Assembly: GCF_009720385.1 (NCBI RefSeq)
Contig: NZ_ML769302.1
Location: 124,001-188,000, forward strand
Length of the DNA: 64,000 nucleotides
Direction of reading: 5' to 3'
Origin: Catellatospora vulcania
GTDB lineage: Bacteria > Actinomycetota > Actinomycetes > Mycobacteriales > Micromonosporaceae
In this document: positions 50,704 through 59,328 of the stretch, piece by piece
Layout of the letters: each line of letters starts with the position of its first letter
How positions within the stretch are numbered: position 1 is the stretch's first letter
The notes under the pieces: generated by a model
Told to the model about the DNA's origin: nothing
Database searches by the model: none
What the model saw: only the letters and a program-made list of their open reading frames with translations
Translations under genes and position numbers: made by a program

Positions 50704-51620
50704 TCCGGCTCGGCGGCGCTGCGCCGATTCCGCCTCGGCCGCATCGCACCGGAACCGACCGGCGCCTGCTCCGGTTCGGCCGGAGGCTGCTCCGCCTCGG
50801 TTGTTGGCTGCTCCGGCTCGGTTGGCGCCTGCTCCGCCTCGGACGGCGCCTGCTCCCGCTCGGTGGGCTCCGGTCCGGACGGCGCCTGCTCCGGTCCGGC
50901 TGCGAGCGGCTCTATCTGGCCGGTGTCCAGCTGGCCGGGTGCCACCGGCCGTAGGCGCGAGGCTCGCGCGACGCGCACCGGACGCGGTTCGGCCTGCTCC
51001 GCGGCGGGTGCCTGGTCATCGGGCTCCTCGACGGCGGTGGGATCGCCGGGCCACGCGCCGAGCGGGGCCGTGGCCGGACGTTCGCCGACCAGCTCGCGGA
51101 GCCGGGCCACCCGCCGCCGCCCGCTGATCCGCAGTACGGGTCCTCGGCCCAGCTCGGCCATGCAGGCCAGCGCGGTGAACGCGCGCAGCGCCGGTGCCGC
51201 GCAGTGCTCGTCGCTGGACCCCAGCCGCAGCACCGCGCCGTCACCCTCCGGATCGACCGAACCCGCCGCCGCGAACCACAGCCGCAGCCGCGCGCCGTCC
51301 AGCGCGAACCCGGCCGGCGGGCGCTTGCCCGACCCGCGCGACCACGCCTCCGCCAGCGGCGCCAGCATCCCGGTGTACGCCGTGCGCACCCCGAAGTGCC
51401 CCTCGACCGCGGCGGGCTCCCAGCTCGTCTCCAGCCCGCGCGCGGTGAACTCGGCCGCCAGCGCGTGCACCCGCCAGGCCGCGTCGACCACCACCGACAC
51501 CCGGGCCGTGCCGCCCATCCGGGTCACCTGGCCCGGCCCGATCAGCAGCCCCGCGAGGTCGTACGCCGAGGGGCGGGCCGACTCGGCGGAGAACATGGCG
51601 AGCTGGCGGTTCAGAGACAC
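50649..51620 (-). CDS. Hypothetical protein with Pro/Glu/Gln-rich repeat tail
   Basis: 323 residues. The first 180 form a folded domain (MSLNRQLAMFSAESARPSAY, VSVVVDAAWRVHALAAEFTA, ALRAFTALACMAELG) seen by memory in Micromonosporaceae only. Then comes a low-complexity tail (about 235-290) with repeats such as PTEPEQ and EAEQ. No membrane segment. Start GTG 51620 with GAGGTG upstream; it overlaps the lipoprotein stop by about 10 bases, so the two are cotranscribed. The 3' end overlaps the VanX-like gene on the opposite strand. Function unknown. Confidence 0.7.
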   Translation of the reverse strand: MSLNRQLAMFSAESARPSAYDLAGLLIGPGQVTRMGGTARVSVVVDAAWRVHALAAEFTARGLETSWEPAAVEGHFGVRTAYTGMLAPLAEAWSRGSGKRPPAGFALDGARLRLWFAAAGSVDPEGDGAVLRLGSSDEHCAAPALRAFTALACMAELGRGPVLRISGRRRVARLRELVGERPATAPLGAWPGDPTAVEEPDDQAPAAEQAEPRPVRVARASRLRPVAPGQLDTGQIEPLAAGPEQAPSGPEPTEREQAPSEAEQAPTEPEQPTTEAEQPPAEPEQAPVGSGAMRPRRNRRSAAEPDQAGTTGPVRTGSDLTGP

Positions 51621-52144
51621 TCCGGCACCTCGCCGAAGGCCTGCTGCAGCTCGGTGGAGCGCAGCTCGCTGGTGTCCAGCGCGCTCGCGTCGTACTCCCG
51701 CTGCAGGGTCGCCATGACCGTGGTGACGTTCTGGTAGAAGCCGGCCGCGTCGTCGGTGGACAGCGCGCGCACCGCCTCGCCGGCCCGGCCGTAGGCGTCG
51801 CGCACCTTCGCCAGCGACCCGGCGACCCCGTCGGCGATGGCGTCACCGCCGTCCACCTCGGGCACTCCGGCGTCGGCGATGCGGCCGCGCGCCTTCTCGC
51901 TCGCGTCCCGCGCCCCCTCCAGCATGCGGACCAGGTTCTCCTTGGCCTGCTGGGGCGTGGTCGAGGTGGGCGTCTGCTGCTGCGCCCGGGTGGTCAAGGT
52001 GGCGATCTCCTCACGCCACGGGTCGAGCGCCGAACAGACCGATGCCGCCCACACCCTGGGCGGCGGCCCGTCCGCCACGCACCCACCCGACACCGCCGCC
52101 ACCACAACCAGCAGCGGTATGAATCCAGCGCGGGGCCTACGCAT
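51611..52144 (-). CDS. Hypothetical lipoprotein
   Basis: 177 residues. Signal MRRPRAGFIPLLVVVAAVSGGC, lipobox SGGC (Cys22). The mature part is helical and polar (REEIATLTTRAQQQTPTSTT, ENLVRMLEGARDASEKARGR) with one central Cys (VCSALDPW) and one at the C-terminus (PECL), a possible disulfide. No family recognised, though similar lipoproteins of this size are common in actinobacteria. ATG 52144 with AGGCT nearby. It precedes and overlaps the repeat-tail gene. Confidence 0.75.
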   Translation of the reverse strand: MRRPRAGFIPLLVVVAAVSGGCVADGPPPRVWAASVCSALDPWREEIATLTTRAQQQTPTSTTPQQAKENLVRMLEGARDASEKARGRIADAGVPEVDGGDAIADGVAGSLAKVRDAYGRAGEAVRALSTDDAAGFYQNVTTVMATLQREYDASALDTSELRSTELQQAFGEVPECL

Positions 52145-52270
52145 GATGTGCAGCCTAGCGCCGCCCCCGGCGGTCGCGGCGATCTTGTACAGATGTACCC
52201 CGCGACACGGGCAAACGGGGCGACGACGCAGCCGGCGGCGCGAGATCGTGGCGGCGAGGGGGCAAAAAGG

Positions 52271-52304
52271 AGCGGCGCCCTCCCCGGGTGGGGAAGGCGC
52301 CGCT
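52271..52304 (-). terminator. Rho-independent terminator of hppA
   Basis: Arms 52271-52285 and 52290-52304 pair at 14 of 15 positions around a 4-base loop. On the minus strand the stem is followed by CCTTTTTG, giving a T-tract. It starts 15 bases past the hppA stop. Confidence 0.85.
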
Positions 52305-52318
52305 TCAGATGCGGAGCG

Positions 52319-54664
52319 TCAGGCGTTGACCTTCTCGCGCTGCGTCGGCGCAGCGTCAGCTTTTCCCTGGTCGTCGCCGCCGACCGTGATCGGCTTGCGC
52401 TTGCTGATGAACACCGCCACCACGATCACCAAGGTCGCGCCGATCGCGATCAGGTTGCGGGCGGTCGCGTTCGCGGTGCTGCCGTACCAGAGCGCCACCA
52501 CGGCGGGGGCGATCAGCAGCGACACCAGGTTCATCACCTTGAGCAGCGGGTTGATGGCCGGACCGGCGGTGTCCTTGAACGGGTCGCCGACCGTGTCGCC
52601 GATGATGGTCGCCTCGTGCGACGACGAGCCCTTGCCGCCGTGCGCGCCGTCCTCGACCATCTTCTTCGCGTTGTCCCAGGCGCCACCGGAGTTGGCCAGG
52701 AACACCGCCATCAGGGTGCCCGCGCCGATGGCGCCGGCCAGGTACGCCGCCAGCGCGCCCGCGCCGAGGCCGAAGCCGACGGCGATCGGGGCGAGGACCG
52801 CGAGCAGGCCCGGGGTCATCAGCTCACGCTGGGCGTCGCGGGTGCAGATGTCGACGACCTTGCCGTACTCGGGCCGCTGCGTGCCGTCCATGATGCCCGG
52901 CAGCTCGCGGAACTGGCGGCGCACCTCGTGCACGACCGCCCCGGCCGAACGCGACACCGCGTTGATGGCCAGGCCCGAGAACAGGAAGACGACCGCCGCG
53001 CCGATGAGCAGACCGACCAGGTTGGCCGGGTTCGCCACGTTCAGCATCTCGTCGATGAAGCCCGCGGTGGTCTCGCCGGCCTCGGCCAGGGAGACGCCCA
53101 GGGTGTCGGTGTACGACCCGAACAGCGCGGTCGCGGCCAGCACGGCCGTCGCGATCGCGATGCCCTTGGTGATCGCCTTGGTGGTGTTGCCGACCGCGTC
53201 GAGCTCGGTCAGGGTGCGCGCACCCTGCTCGTCGATGTCGCCCGACATCTCGGCGATGCCCTGCGCGTTGTCGGAGATCGGGCCGAAGGTGTCCATGGCC
53301 ACGATGACGCCGACGGTGGTCAGCAGGCCGCAGCCGGCCAGCGCGATGGCGAACAGCGACACGACCAGCGTGCCGCCGCCCAGCAGGAACGCGCCGTACA
53401 CGGCCGCGCCGATGAGCAGCGCCGAGTAGACGGCCGACTCCAGGCCGACGCTGATGCCGGCGAGCACCACGGTGGCCGCGCCGGTCTCCGACGACTTGCC
53501 GATGTCCTGCACCGGACGGCGCCCGGTCTCGGTGAAGTAGCCGGTCAGCGCCTGGATGGCGGCGGCCAGCACGATACCGATGACGACCGCGCCGATGGCC
53601 ACGGTCTGCGGGTTGCCGCTGAACTCGGGTTTGCCGAGCTCGGCGAAGGTCTTCGGCAGGTAGTACACCGAAGCACCGGCCACCGCGACCGCGGACAGCG
53701 CGGCCGAGATGTAGAAGGCGCGGTTGATCGCCTGCAGGCCGTTCTTGTCGGACTTGCGCAGGCGGGTCAGGAACACGCCGACGATCGCGATCAGCACGCC
53801 GATGGTGGAGACGATCAGCGGGAAGACGAGGCCTTCCACGCCGAACGCGGCCCGGCCCAGGATCAGGGCCGCGACCAGGGTCACCGCGTACGACTCGAAC
53901 AGGTCGGCGGCCATGCCGGCGCAGTCGCCGACGTTGTCGCCCACGTTGTCGGCGATGGTCGCCGCGTTGCGCGGGTCGTCCTCCGGGATGCCCTGCTCGA
54001 CCTTGCCGACCAGGTCCGCGCCGACGTCGGCGGCCTTGGTGAAGATGCCGCCGCCGACCCGCATGAACATCGCGAGCAGCGCGGCGCCGAAGCCGAAGCC
54101 CTCGAGCACGGTCGCGGCGTCGACGCGGTAGATGAAGACCACCAGCGCCGCGCCGAACAGGCCCAGGCCGACGGTCAGGAAGCCGACCACGCCGCCGGTG
54201 CGGAAGGCGATTGCCATGGCGGCCTCGCGGCCACCCTCGGCCTCACGGGCGGCCGCGGCCACCCGTACGTTGGCCCGGGTCGCCATGGCCATGCCGGCGC
54301 CGCCGATGAACGCGCTGAACAGCGCGCCCACCACGAAGAATGCGGATCGGCCGATCTTCAGCGCGGTGTCGTTGTCACCGTCGCCGTGGACCGGCAGCAG
54401 GAAGAGCAGGATGACCGCGAGCACCACGAAGATGCCGAGCGTCTTGAACTGGCGGAACAGGTATGCCGACGCGCCCTCCTGGACGGCCCCGGCAATCTCC
54501 TGCATCTTTTCGGTGCCCTTACCGGTTGCAAGCACGGACTTGACCAGCACGGCGGCAAAACCCAGCGCCACCAGTGCGATCACAGCCGCGACGACCACGT
54601 ACGAAACGTTTTCGCCGGTAAGGGCCAGCTCGCCGCCAGGCGCGGCGAGAGTGGACCCGGACAT
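52319..54664 (-). CDS. hppA: Membrane-bound K+-independent H+-translocating pyrophosphatase
   Basis: 781 residues and about 16 membrane helices. Pyrophosphate/Mg motifs: DNVGDNVGDCAGMAADLFES, the region EDDPRNAATIADNVGD and SGGAWDNAKKM, GDPFKDTAGP near the C-terminus. The segment GNTTKAITKG has Lys and Thr at the two positions that separate K+-independent from K+-dependent enzymes (which have Ala and Gly), so no K+ need is expected. It couples PPi hydrolysis to H+ export. ATG 54664 has GGGAGG 6 nt upstream; the residues before it (from 54685) are not needed. Confidence 0.95.
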   Translation of the reverse strand: MSGSTLAAPGGELALTGENVSYVVVAAVIALVALGFAAVLVKSVLATGKGTEKMQEIAGAVQEGASAYLFRQFKTLGIFVVLAVILLFLLPVHGDGDNDTALKIGRSAFFVVGALFSAFIGGAGMAMATRANVRVAAAAREAEGGREAAMAIAFRTGGVVGFLTVGLGLFGAALVVFIYRVDAATVLEGFGFGAALLAMFMRVGGGIFTKAADVGADLVGKVEQGIPEDDPRNAATIADNVGDNVGDCAGMAADLFESYAVTLVAALILGRAAFGVEGLVFPLIVSTIGVLIAIVGVFLTRLRKSDKNGLQAINRAFYISAALSAVAVAGASVYYLPKTFAELGKPEFSGNPQTVAIGAVVIGIVLAAAIQALTGYFTETGRRPVQDIGKSSETGAATVVLAGISVGLESAVYSALLIGAAVYGAFLLGGGTLVVSLFAIALAGCGLLTTVGVIVAMDTFGPISDNAQGIAEMSGDIDEQGARTLTELDAVGNTTKAITKGIAIATAVLAATALFGSYTDTLGVSLAEAGETTAGFIDEMLNVANPANLVGLLIGAAVVFLFSGLAINAVSRSAGAVVHEVRRQFRELPGIMDGTQRPEYGKVVDICTRDAQRELMTPGLLAVLAPIAVGFGLGAGALAAYLAGAIGAGTLMAVFLANSGGAWDNAKKMVEDGAHGGKGSSSHEATIIGDTVGDPFKDTAGPAINPLLKVMNLVSLLIAPAVVALWYGSTANATARNLIAIGATLVIVVAVFISKRKPITVGGDDQGKADAAPTQREKVNA

Positions 54665-54934
54665 CTTTGTCCTCCCAAAGATCACGATCTACTTGTGAGC
54701 CGGTGGGGTCGCCGGAGGACCGCCGTTCGGGCGGGCCGCCGGGACGTGCCACTGGCCGGCCGTGGCCGCCGCCCATGTGACGACGGTTACGGCCTGGAAA
54801 CAACCCGTGAACTGTAAACCGGACACGTGGTCCGGGTCACACCCGCCACCTGCCGTGTCGCGGTGATCTTCGTTGCTGCGCCACCGCGGGGTTGTGCGGT
54901 ACGCTACGCGACTCTATGCCCGCAGATGAGTGAA

Positions 54935-55345
54935 TCAGCGCCCAAGGCGCGAGGCGCGCCGGACCGGCCAGGCCATCTGCACCTCGGTGCCCGGCCCGCT
55001 CTCCAGCGGGCGCACCTGCAGATCCTTCACGATCGCCTGGAGCAGGCTGGCGCTCACGTCGACGGTGATCTGCTCCTCGTCGGTGATCTGCTCCTCGTCG
55101 CCGGCGTGGTCCCACACCTGCACGAGATAGCGGTCGCCGTCGGTGAACGCGACCGCGACCACGTCGCGCAGCCCGACCCGCTGGTGCCGGGCCACCGCCC
55201 GCGCGCACGCCTCGCCGATCGCCAGGCGCACCTCGTCGAGCTGGTCGTCGGGCACCCCCGCGCGGCGGGCGACGGCCACGCCGACGAGCCGCGCCGTACG
55301 CACGTGCGCGGGTTCCGGGGTGAATTCGAGTCGGACGGTCGCCAT
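54935..55345 (-). CDS. RsbW/SpoIIAB-like HATPase-fold protein with altered N-box
   Basis: 136 residues with the fold of anti-sigma serine kinases (HATPase_c_2). The N-box reads LAIGEACARAVARH: Glu45 is kept but the Mg-binding Asn of kinases is Arg49, so kinase activity is doubtful. The nucleotide loop region (VWDHAGDEEQITDEEQITVD) contains a six-residue duplication. It follows the STAS gene by 11 bases, forming a partner-switch pair. No sigma factor gene is adjacent. ATG 55345 chosen; the frame extends to 55453 inside the STAS gene. Confidence 0.8.
   Translation of the reverse strand: MATVRLEFTPEPAHVRTARLVGVAVARRAGVPDDQLDEVRLAIGEACARAVARHQRVGLRDVVAVAFTDGDRYLVQVWDHAGDEEQITDEEQITVDVSASLLQAIVKDLQVRPLESGPGTEVQMAWPVRRASRLGR
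55063..55098 (-). repeat. 18-bp tandem duplication in the anti-sigma-like gene
   Basis: Two identical 18-base units, 55063-55080 and 55081-55098, in frame, encoding DEEQIT twice. Perfect identity at the DNA level suggests a recent event. Confidence 0.95.
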
Positions 55346-55356
55346 GTCCGCGCTGG

Positions 55357-55692
55357 TCAACTCGCGGTGGCCGCGTCGACGGACGGGTACAGCGGCAGCA
55401 CCTGGTCCAGCGCGGTGATCCGGAAGATCTTGAGCAGCGACTCCCGTGAGCACACCACGCCGAAGGTGGCTCCCGCGGCCCGCGCCTTGCGCAGCCCGCC
55501 GACCAGCACACCGAGGCCGGTCGAATCCATGAAGTCGACCCGGGCGAGGTCGACCACCACCGCGGTCACCCCGCTGTCGAGCAACTCCGCGATCCGCTCA
55601 CGCAGCTTCGGAGCGGTGTAGACGTCCACCTCGCCGCCGACTTCGAGCACGGTGTGCGCGGCGACGACACGTGTGGCCAGCGACAACTCCAT
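55357..55692 (-). CDS. STAS-domain anti-anti-sigma factor (BldG/RsbV-like)
   Basis: 111 residues, one STAS domain: MELSLATRVVAAHTVLEVGG at the start, VVVDLARVDFMDSTGLGVLV with the phosphorylatable Ser57, and a C-terminal helix. When unphosphorylated such proteins bind the RsbW-like partner. GAGGAGG lies 5 nt before ATG 55692; GTG 55698 overlaps the ribosome site and is rejected. It is the first gene of the pair. Homologues control stress sigma factors or development in actinobacteria. Confidence 0.9.
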   Translation of the reverse strand: MELSLATRVVAAHTVLEVGGEVDVYTAPKLRERIAELLDSGVTAVVVDLARVDFMDSTGLGVLVGGLRKARAAGATFGVVCSRESLLKIFRITALDQVLPLYPSVDAATAS

Positions 55693-55869
55693 CGGCACCT
55701 CCTCTACGACGTCCGGTCACTGCCCGGAATCTCTCCGTGCACCTGATCCCCATGCATCTAACCACTGGTCGGGTTTCCGGGCTACGCGCCCTTTGCCCTT
55801 AACGCGCACCCGGCCGGGCCCGACGTCGGCGGCTGGCCGTGGCCCGGCCCGCGGTGGCAGAGTGCTGGG

Positions 55870-58134
55870 GTGGACCTGCTGCCGTACTGGCTCAACCGTG
55901 ACCAGGTCACGCACGTCGAGCTGCTGCCCGCGCGGGCCGGGCGCGCCGCCGCGTGGCCCGCCTGGGTCCCCGCCCCGCTGCTCGACGCGCTGCACGCGGG
56001 CGGCATCACCGCGCCGTGGGAGCATCAGGTCGAGGCCGCCGAGCTGGCCTGGGGCGGCACCGACGTGGTCATCTCCACCGGCACGGGCTCCGGCAAGTCG
56101 CTGGCCTACCAGCTGCCCGCCCTGTCCGCGGTGCTCACCCAGCGCCGCGCCCGGGTCCTCTACCTCGCCCCGACCAAGGCCCTCGCCGCCGACCAGCACC
56201 GCGCCCTCACCGGGCTGAACCTGCCCGGCCTGCGGGCCGCGGTCTGCGACGGCGACACCCCGCGCGAGGAACGCGACTGGATCCGCCAGCACGCCAACGT
56301 CATCCTCACCAACCCCGACCTGCTGCACCACAGCCTGCTCCCCGGCCACCAACGCTGGTCCGGCGTCCTGCGCAACCTCGCCTACGTGATCGTCGACGAG
56401 AGCCACAGCTACCGCGGCGTCTTCGGCGCCCACGTCGCCCACATCCTCCGCCGCCTCCGCCGCCTCACCGACCGGCCCGGTGGCGGGCCGGTGTTCCTGC
56501 TGGCCTCGGCGACGTCGGGCGACCCGGCGGGCAGCGCGGGCAAGCTCATCGGGCGGCCCGTGCGCGCCGTCACCGAGGACGCCGCGCCGCGCGGGTCGAT
56601 GACCTTCGCGCTGTGGGAGCCGCCCGAGCTGCCCGGTGCCGACAGCAACGGCGACGCCGCCCCGGTCCGCCGCTCCGCACTGCGCGAGACCGCCGACCTG
56701 CTCGCCGACGCGGTCGTCCACGGCGTACGCACCCTCGCCTTCGTGCCGTCCCGCCGCGGCGCCGAGGTGGTGGCCGGGCAAGCGCGCGCCGCACTGGAAG
56801 AGGCGCAGCCCGGACTCGGCCGCCAGGTCGCCGCCTACCGGGCCGGCTACCTGCGCGAAGAACGGCGCACCCTGGAACAGCAGCTCACCGACGGCAGCCT
56901 CACCGGCCTGGCCACCACCAATGCCCTCGAACTCGGCATCGACGTCACCGGCCTGGACGCGGTGCTGCTGGCCGGCTACCCCGGCACCCGCGCCGCGGTC
57001 TGGCAGCGCGCCGGCCGGGCGGGCCGCGCCGGGCGCGACGGGCTGTGTGTGCTCGTCGCCCGCGACGACCCGCTGGACACCTACCTGGTGCACCACCCGC
57101 AGGCGCTGTTCGGCAAAGCCGTCGAGGCGACCGTGTTCGACCCCGCCAACCCGTACGTGCTCGCCCCGCACCTGTGCACCGCCGCCGCCGAGCAGCCCCT
57201 CACCGAGGCCGACCTGCCGCTGTTCGGCGCGGACCTCGCGCTGCTCGACGAACTCGTCGCCGCGGGTGCGCTGCGCCGCCGCCCCACCGGCTGGTACTGG
57301 ACCCACCCCCAGCGCCCCGAGATCGACCTGCGCGGCACCGGCGGGCCGCCGATCGCCGTCATCGAGGCCGCCACCGGACGCCTCATCGGCACCGCCGACG
57401 CCGGCGCAGCCCACCACCACCTGCACCCCGGAGCCGTCTACACGCACCAGGGCCGTGTCTACGTCGTGCAGGCCCTCGACCTCGCCGACGGGGTCGCCCT
57501 GGTCGAGGCCGACAACCCGCCGTACTCCACGCACGCCCGCGACACCATCGACCTCACCGTGCTGGAGGTGCGCTCCCACATCGACGCCGGGCCGGTCCGG
57601 CTGTACCTGGGCGAGGTCGAGGTCACCAGCCAGGTCGTGTCGTTCCAGCGCCGCCGCATGGACAGCGGCGAGGTGCTCGGCACCTGGCCCCTCGACCTGC
57701 CCACCCGCACCCTGCGCACCGTCGCCGTCTGGGCCACCATCGCGGAGTCCGCGGTCGCCGGGCTGGAGGACCTGCCCGGCTCGCTGCACGCCGCCGAGCA
57801 CGCCGCGATCGGCCTGCTGCCGCTGGTCGCGAGCTGCGACCGGTGGGACATCGGCGGCCTGTCCACCGCCCGGCACGCCGACACCGACCTGCCGACCATC
57901 TTCGTGTACGACGGCCACCCCGGCGGCGCCGGTTTCGCCGAACGCGCCTACGGCATGGCCGCCGAATGGCTCCGCGCGACCCGCACCGCCGTCGCCGAAT
58001 GCGCCTGCGAACGCGGCTGCCCCAGCTGCGTCCAGTCCCCCAAGTGCGGCAACGGCAACAACCCCCTGGACAAGCCCGGCGCCGTGACCATCCTCGACAC
58101 CATCCTCACCCACCTCCCCCCACCCACCCCCTGA
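55870..58134 (+). CDS. DEAD/DEAH-box helicase with C-terminal DUF1998 zinc domain (helicase/secretion-neighbourhood type)
   Basis: 754 residues. Motif I STGTGSGKSLAY (about 75-86), VDESH as motif II, VFLLASATSGDP as motif III, TTNALELGIDVTG and QRAGRAGRAGRDG as V and VI. The C-terminal DUF1998/MZB part has CACERGCPSCVQSPKCGNGN, four cysteines for zinc. This is the MrfA/YprA-like group used in repair and is the helicase that defines the conserved helicase/secretion neighbourhood with Tad genes. GTG 55870 has no strong ribosome site. Its end overlaps the DUF559 frame by 29 bases. Confidence 0.92.
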   Translation: MDLLPYWLNRDQVTHVELLPARAGRAAAWPAWVPAPLLDALHAGGITAPWEHQVEAAELAWGGTDVVISTGTGSGKSLAYQLPALSAVLTQRRARVLYLAPTKALAADQHRALTGLNLPGLRAAVCDGDTPREERDWIRQHANVILTNPDLLHHSLLPGHQRWSGVLRNLAYVIVDESHSYRGVFGAHVAHILRRLRRLTDRPGGGPVFLLASATSGDPAGSAGKLIGRPVRAVTEDAAPRGSMTFALWEPPELPGADSNGDAAPVRRSALRETADLLADAVVHGVRTLAFVPSRRGAEVVAGQARAALEEAQPGLGRQVAAYRAGYLREERRTLEQQLTDGSLTGLATTNALELGIDVTGLDAVLLAGYPGTRAAVWQRAGRAGRAGRDGLCVLVARDDPLDTYLVHHPQALFGKAVEATVFDPANPYVLAPHLCTAAAEQPLTEADLPLFGADLALLDELVAAGALRRRPTGWYWTHPQRPEIDLRGTGGPPIAVIEAATGRLIGTADAGAAHHHLHPGAVYTHQGRVYVVQALDLADGVALVEADNPPYSTHARDTIDLTVLEVRSHIDAGPVRLYLGEVEVTSQVVSFQRRRMDSGEVLGTWPLDLPTRTLRTVAVWATIAESAVAGLEDLPGSLHAAEHAAIGLLPLVASCDRWDIGGLSTARHADTDLPTIFVYDGHPGGAGFAERAYGMAAEWLRATRTAVAECACERGCPSCVQSPKCGNGNNPLDKPGAVTILDTILTHLPPPTP

Positions 58135-59233
58135 CCGCGCCCCGCCCCCAACCCGCCCCGCCCCGGCACACCCCCCTGCGGCCGCCCCGTGGGCTGGCTT
58201 CGGGTGAAGATCGCTGTTTGGTGTCAAGAACTGCGGTTCGACCCAGGTTCTGACACGAAACAGCGATCTTCGCCGCCAACTCGCCTCCCGGGCGTGGCCC
58301 GCGCGGGTCAGCGGGGGTGCGTGGGGAGTAGTCGGCGAGTTGGCGGCGGACGGCGGCGATCTGGCGGAGTACGCCGTCCATGTCCTCGGTCAGGTCATGC
58401 CAGGTGAAGCGCAGTACCGTCCAGCCGGCGCGCACCAGCCGGTTCTGCCGTGCGCGGTCTCGCTGGAAACGGTCGCCGGCGCTGTGCCAGGCCCGGCCGT
58501 CGACCTCCACGGCCAGCCGGATCTCCGAGAACCCGAAGTCGACCTCGCCGATCAGGCCGTCCGCGTCGTAAACCGCAAGGTTGGCCTGCCAGCCGCCGAT
58601 CCGTCCCCGGCGCAGTCCCTGCACCAGTAGCCGCTCCGCCACCGAACGCGCCCCGTGCGCATGCCGGGCCACGGCCTGGACCAGCTTCCGCACCCCGTGC
58701 CGGCCGACCAGCCTGTGGACCTGGGAGACGAACTCCTCATACGTGATGAGCCTGCGTTGCAGCGCACGGTCCAGCACCAGATCGGCCTCGACCGGAGCCA
58801 GCGCACGCACACAGTCGACGACTGTTCGCATCGGCGTGGTCAGCAGGACTCCGTCGACCAGCAACAGGTCTTCCGCATCCAGCCGCTCCCGCCGGATCAC
58901 GACCCCCGCGAGCCGCACCTGCCGACCCGGTGCCACGACGAGACTGGGCCGCAGATCCGGCACGTCGAGCCCGTACCGGCGCGCCGCGGACTGCCCGCTC
59001 AGCGCCGCGTCCGGCACCGCCAGCAGCGCGGCCCGGTCCCGCAGCAGCGGCGTGATTCGCCGTCCGGCGCGGGCCAGCACCTGGCCCAGCACCACCTGCC
59101 AGTCCTGCCGACGAACCCGCCGCCGAATCTGGTCGTCCGAGAACCCGCACGCCCGCGCCTCCTCCCGGGTGAACAACCCGCCGCGGCTCGCGGCCAGCGC
59201 ATCGAGCCGTCGAAGATCGCTGTTTCCGGTCAT
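58106..59233 (-). CDS. DUF559 (Vsr-like nuclease fold) protein with AbiEi-type N-terminus
   Basis: 375 codons as read. Residues 8-50 resemble the winged-helix start of AbiEi-type proteins (RLDALAASRGGLFTREEARA, CGFSDDQIRRRVRRQDW). The C-terminal domain at about 230-300 has DUF559 marks: IGEVDFGFSEIRLAVEVDGR, W-H, RDRARQNRLVRAGWTVLRFT, a Vsr-like endonuclease fold with the Asp/Glu cluster kept. Both ends lie in copies of one palindromic repeat: the ATG is inside the copy at 59212-59276 and residues about 321-342 are read through the copy at 58206-58271. The real C-terminus is therefore uncertain. It may be a defence or toxin-antitoxin gene. Confidence 0.72.
   Translation of the reverse strand: MTGNSDLRRLDALAASRGGLFTREEARACGFSDDQIRRRVRRQDWQVVLGQVLARAGRRITPLLRDRAALLAVPDAALSGQSAARRYGLDVPDLRPSLVVAPGRQVRLAGVVIRRERLDAEDLLLVDGVLLTTPMRTVVDCVRALAPVEADLVLDRALQRRLITYEEFVSQVHRLVGRHGVRKLVQAVARHAHGARSVAERLLVQGLRRGRIGGWQANLAVYDADGLIGEVDFGFSEIRLAVEVDGRAWHSAGDRFQRDRARQNRLVRAGWTVLRFTWHDLTEDMDGVLRQIAAVRRQLADYSPRTPADPRGPRPGGELAAKIAVSCQNLGRTAVLDTKQRSSPEASPRGGRRGVCRGGAGWGRGAVRGWVGGGG
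58206..58271. repeat. 66-bp palindromic repeat, copy A
   Basis: Arms 58206-58231 and 58247-58271 pair almost perfectly (one mismatch, one bulge) and begin GAAGATCGCTGTTT. It lies just past the helicase gene and inside the 3' part of the DUF559 frame. Copy B at 59212 has the same arms and the same CTGCGGT loop motif in the same orientation. Confidence 0.88.
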
Positions 59234-59276
59234 GATCTGCGGTCACACCTCACTTTCTGACACCAGACAGCGATCT
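59212..59276. repeat. Palindromic repeat, copy B
   Basis: Starts GAAGATCGCTGTTT and ends TCTGACACCAGACAGCGATCT; arms pair at about 15 of 19 positions. It matches copy A along its length and contains the start codon of the DUF559 gene (59233-59231). Confidence 0.85.
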
Positions 59277-59328
59277 CCCCCGCAACCGCAACCACAACCG
59301 CAACCACAACCGGCACCCGCGCACCCGG

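Noticed and set aside
54880-54934. Plus-strand promoter-like TACGCT followed by an ATG
   Set aside because: The frame after it stops after five codons and lies at the 3' end of the anti-sigma-like gene; no gene can be supported.
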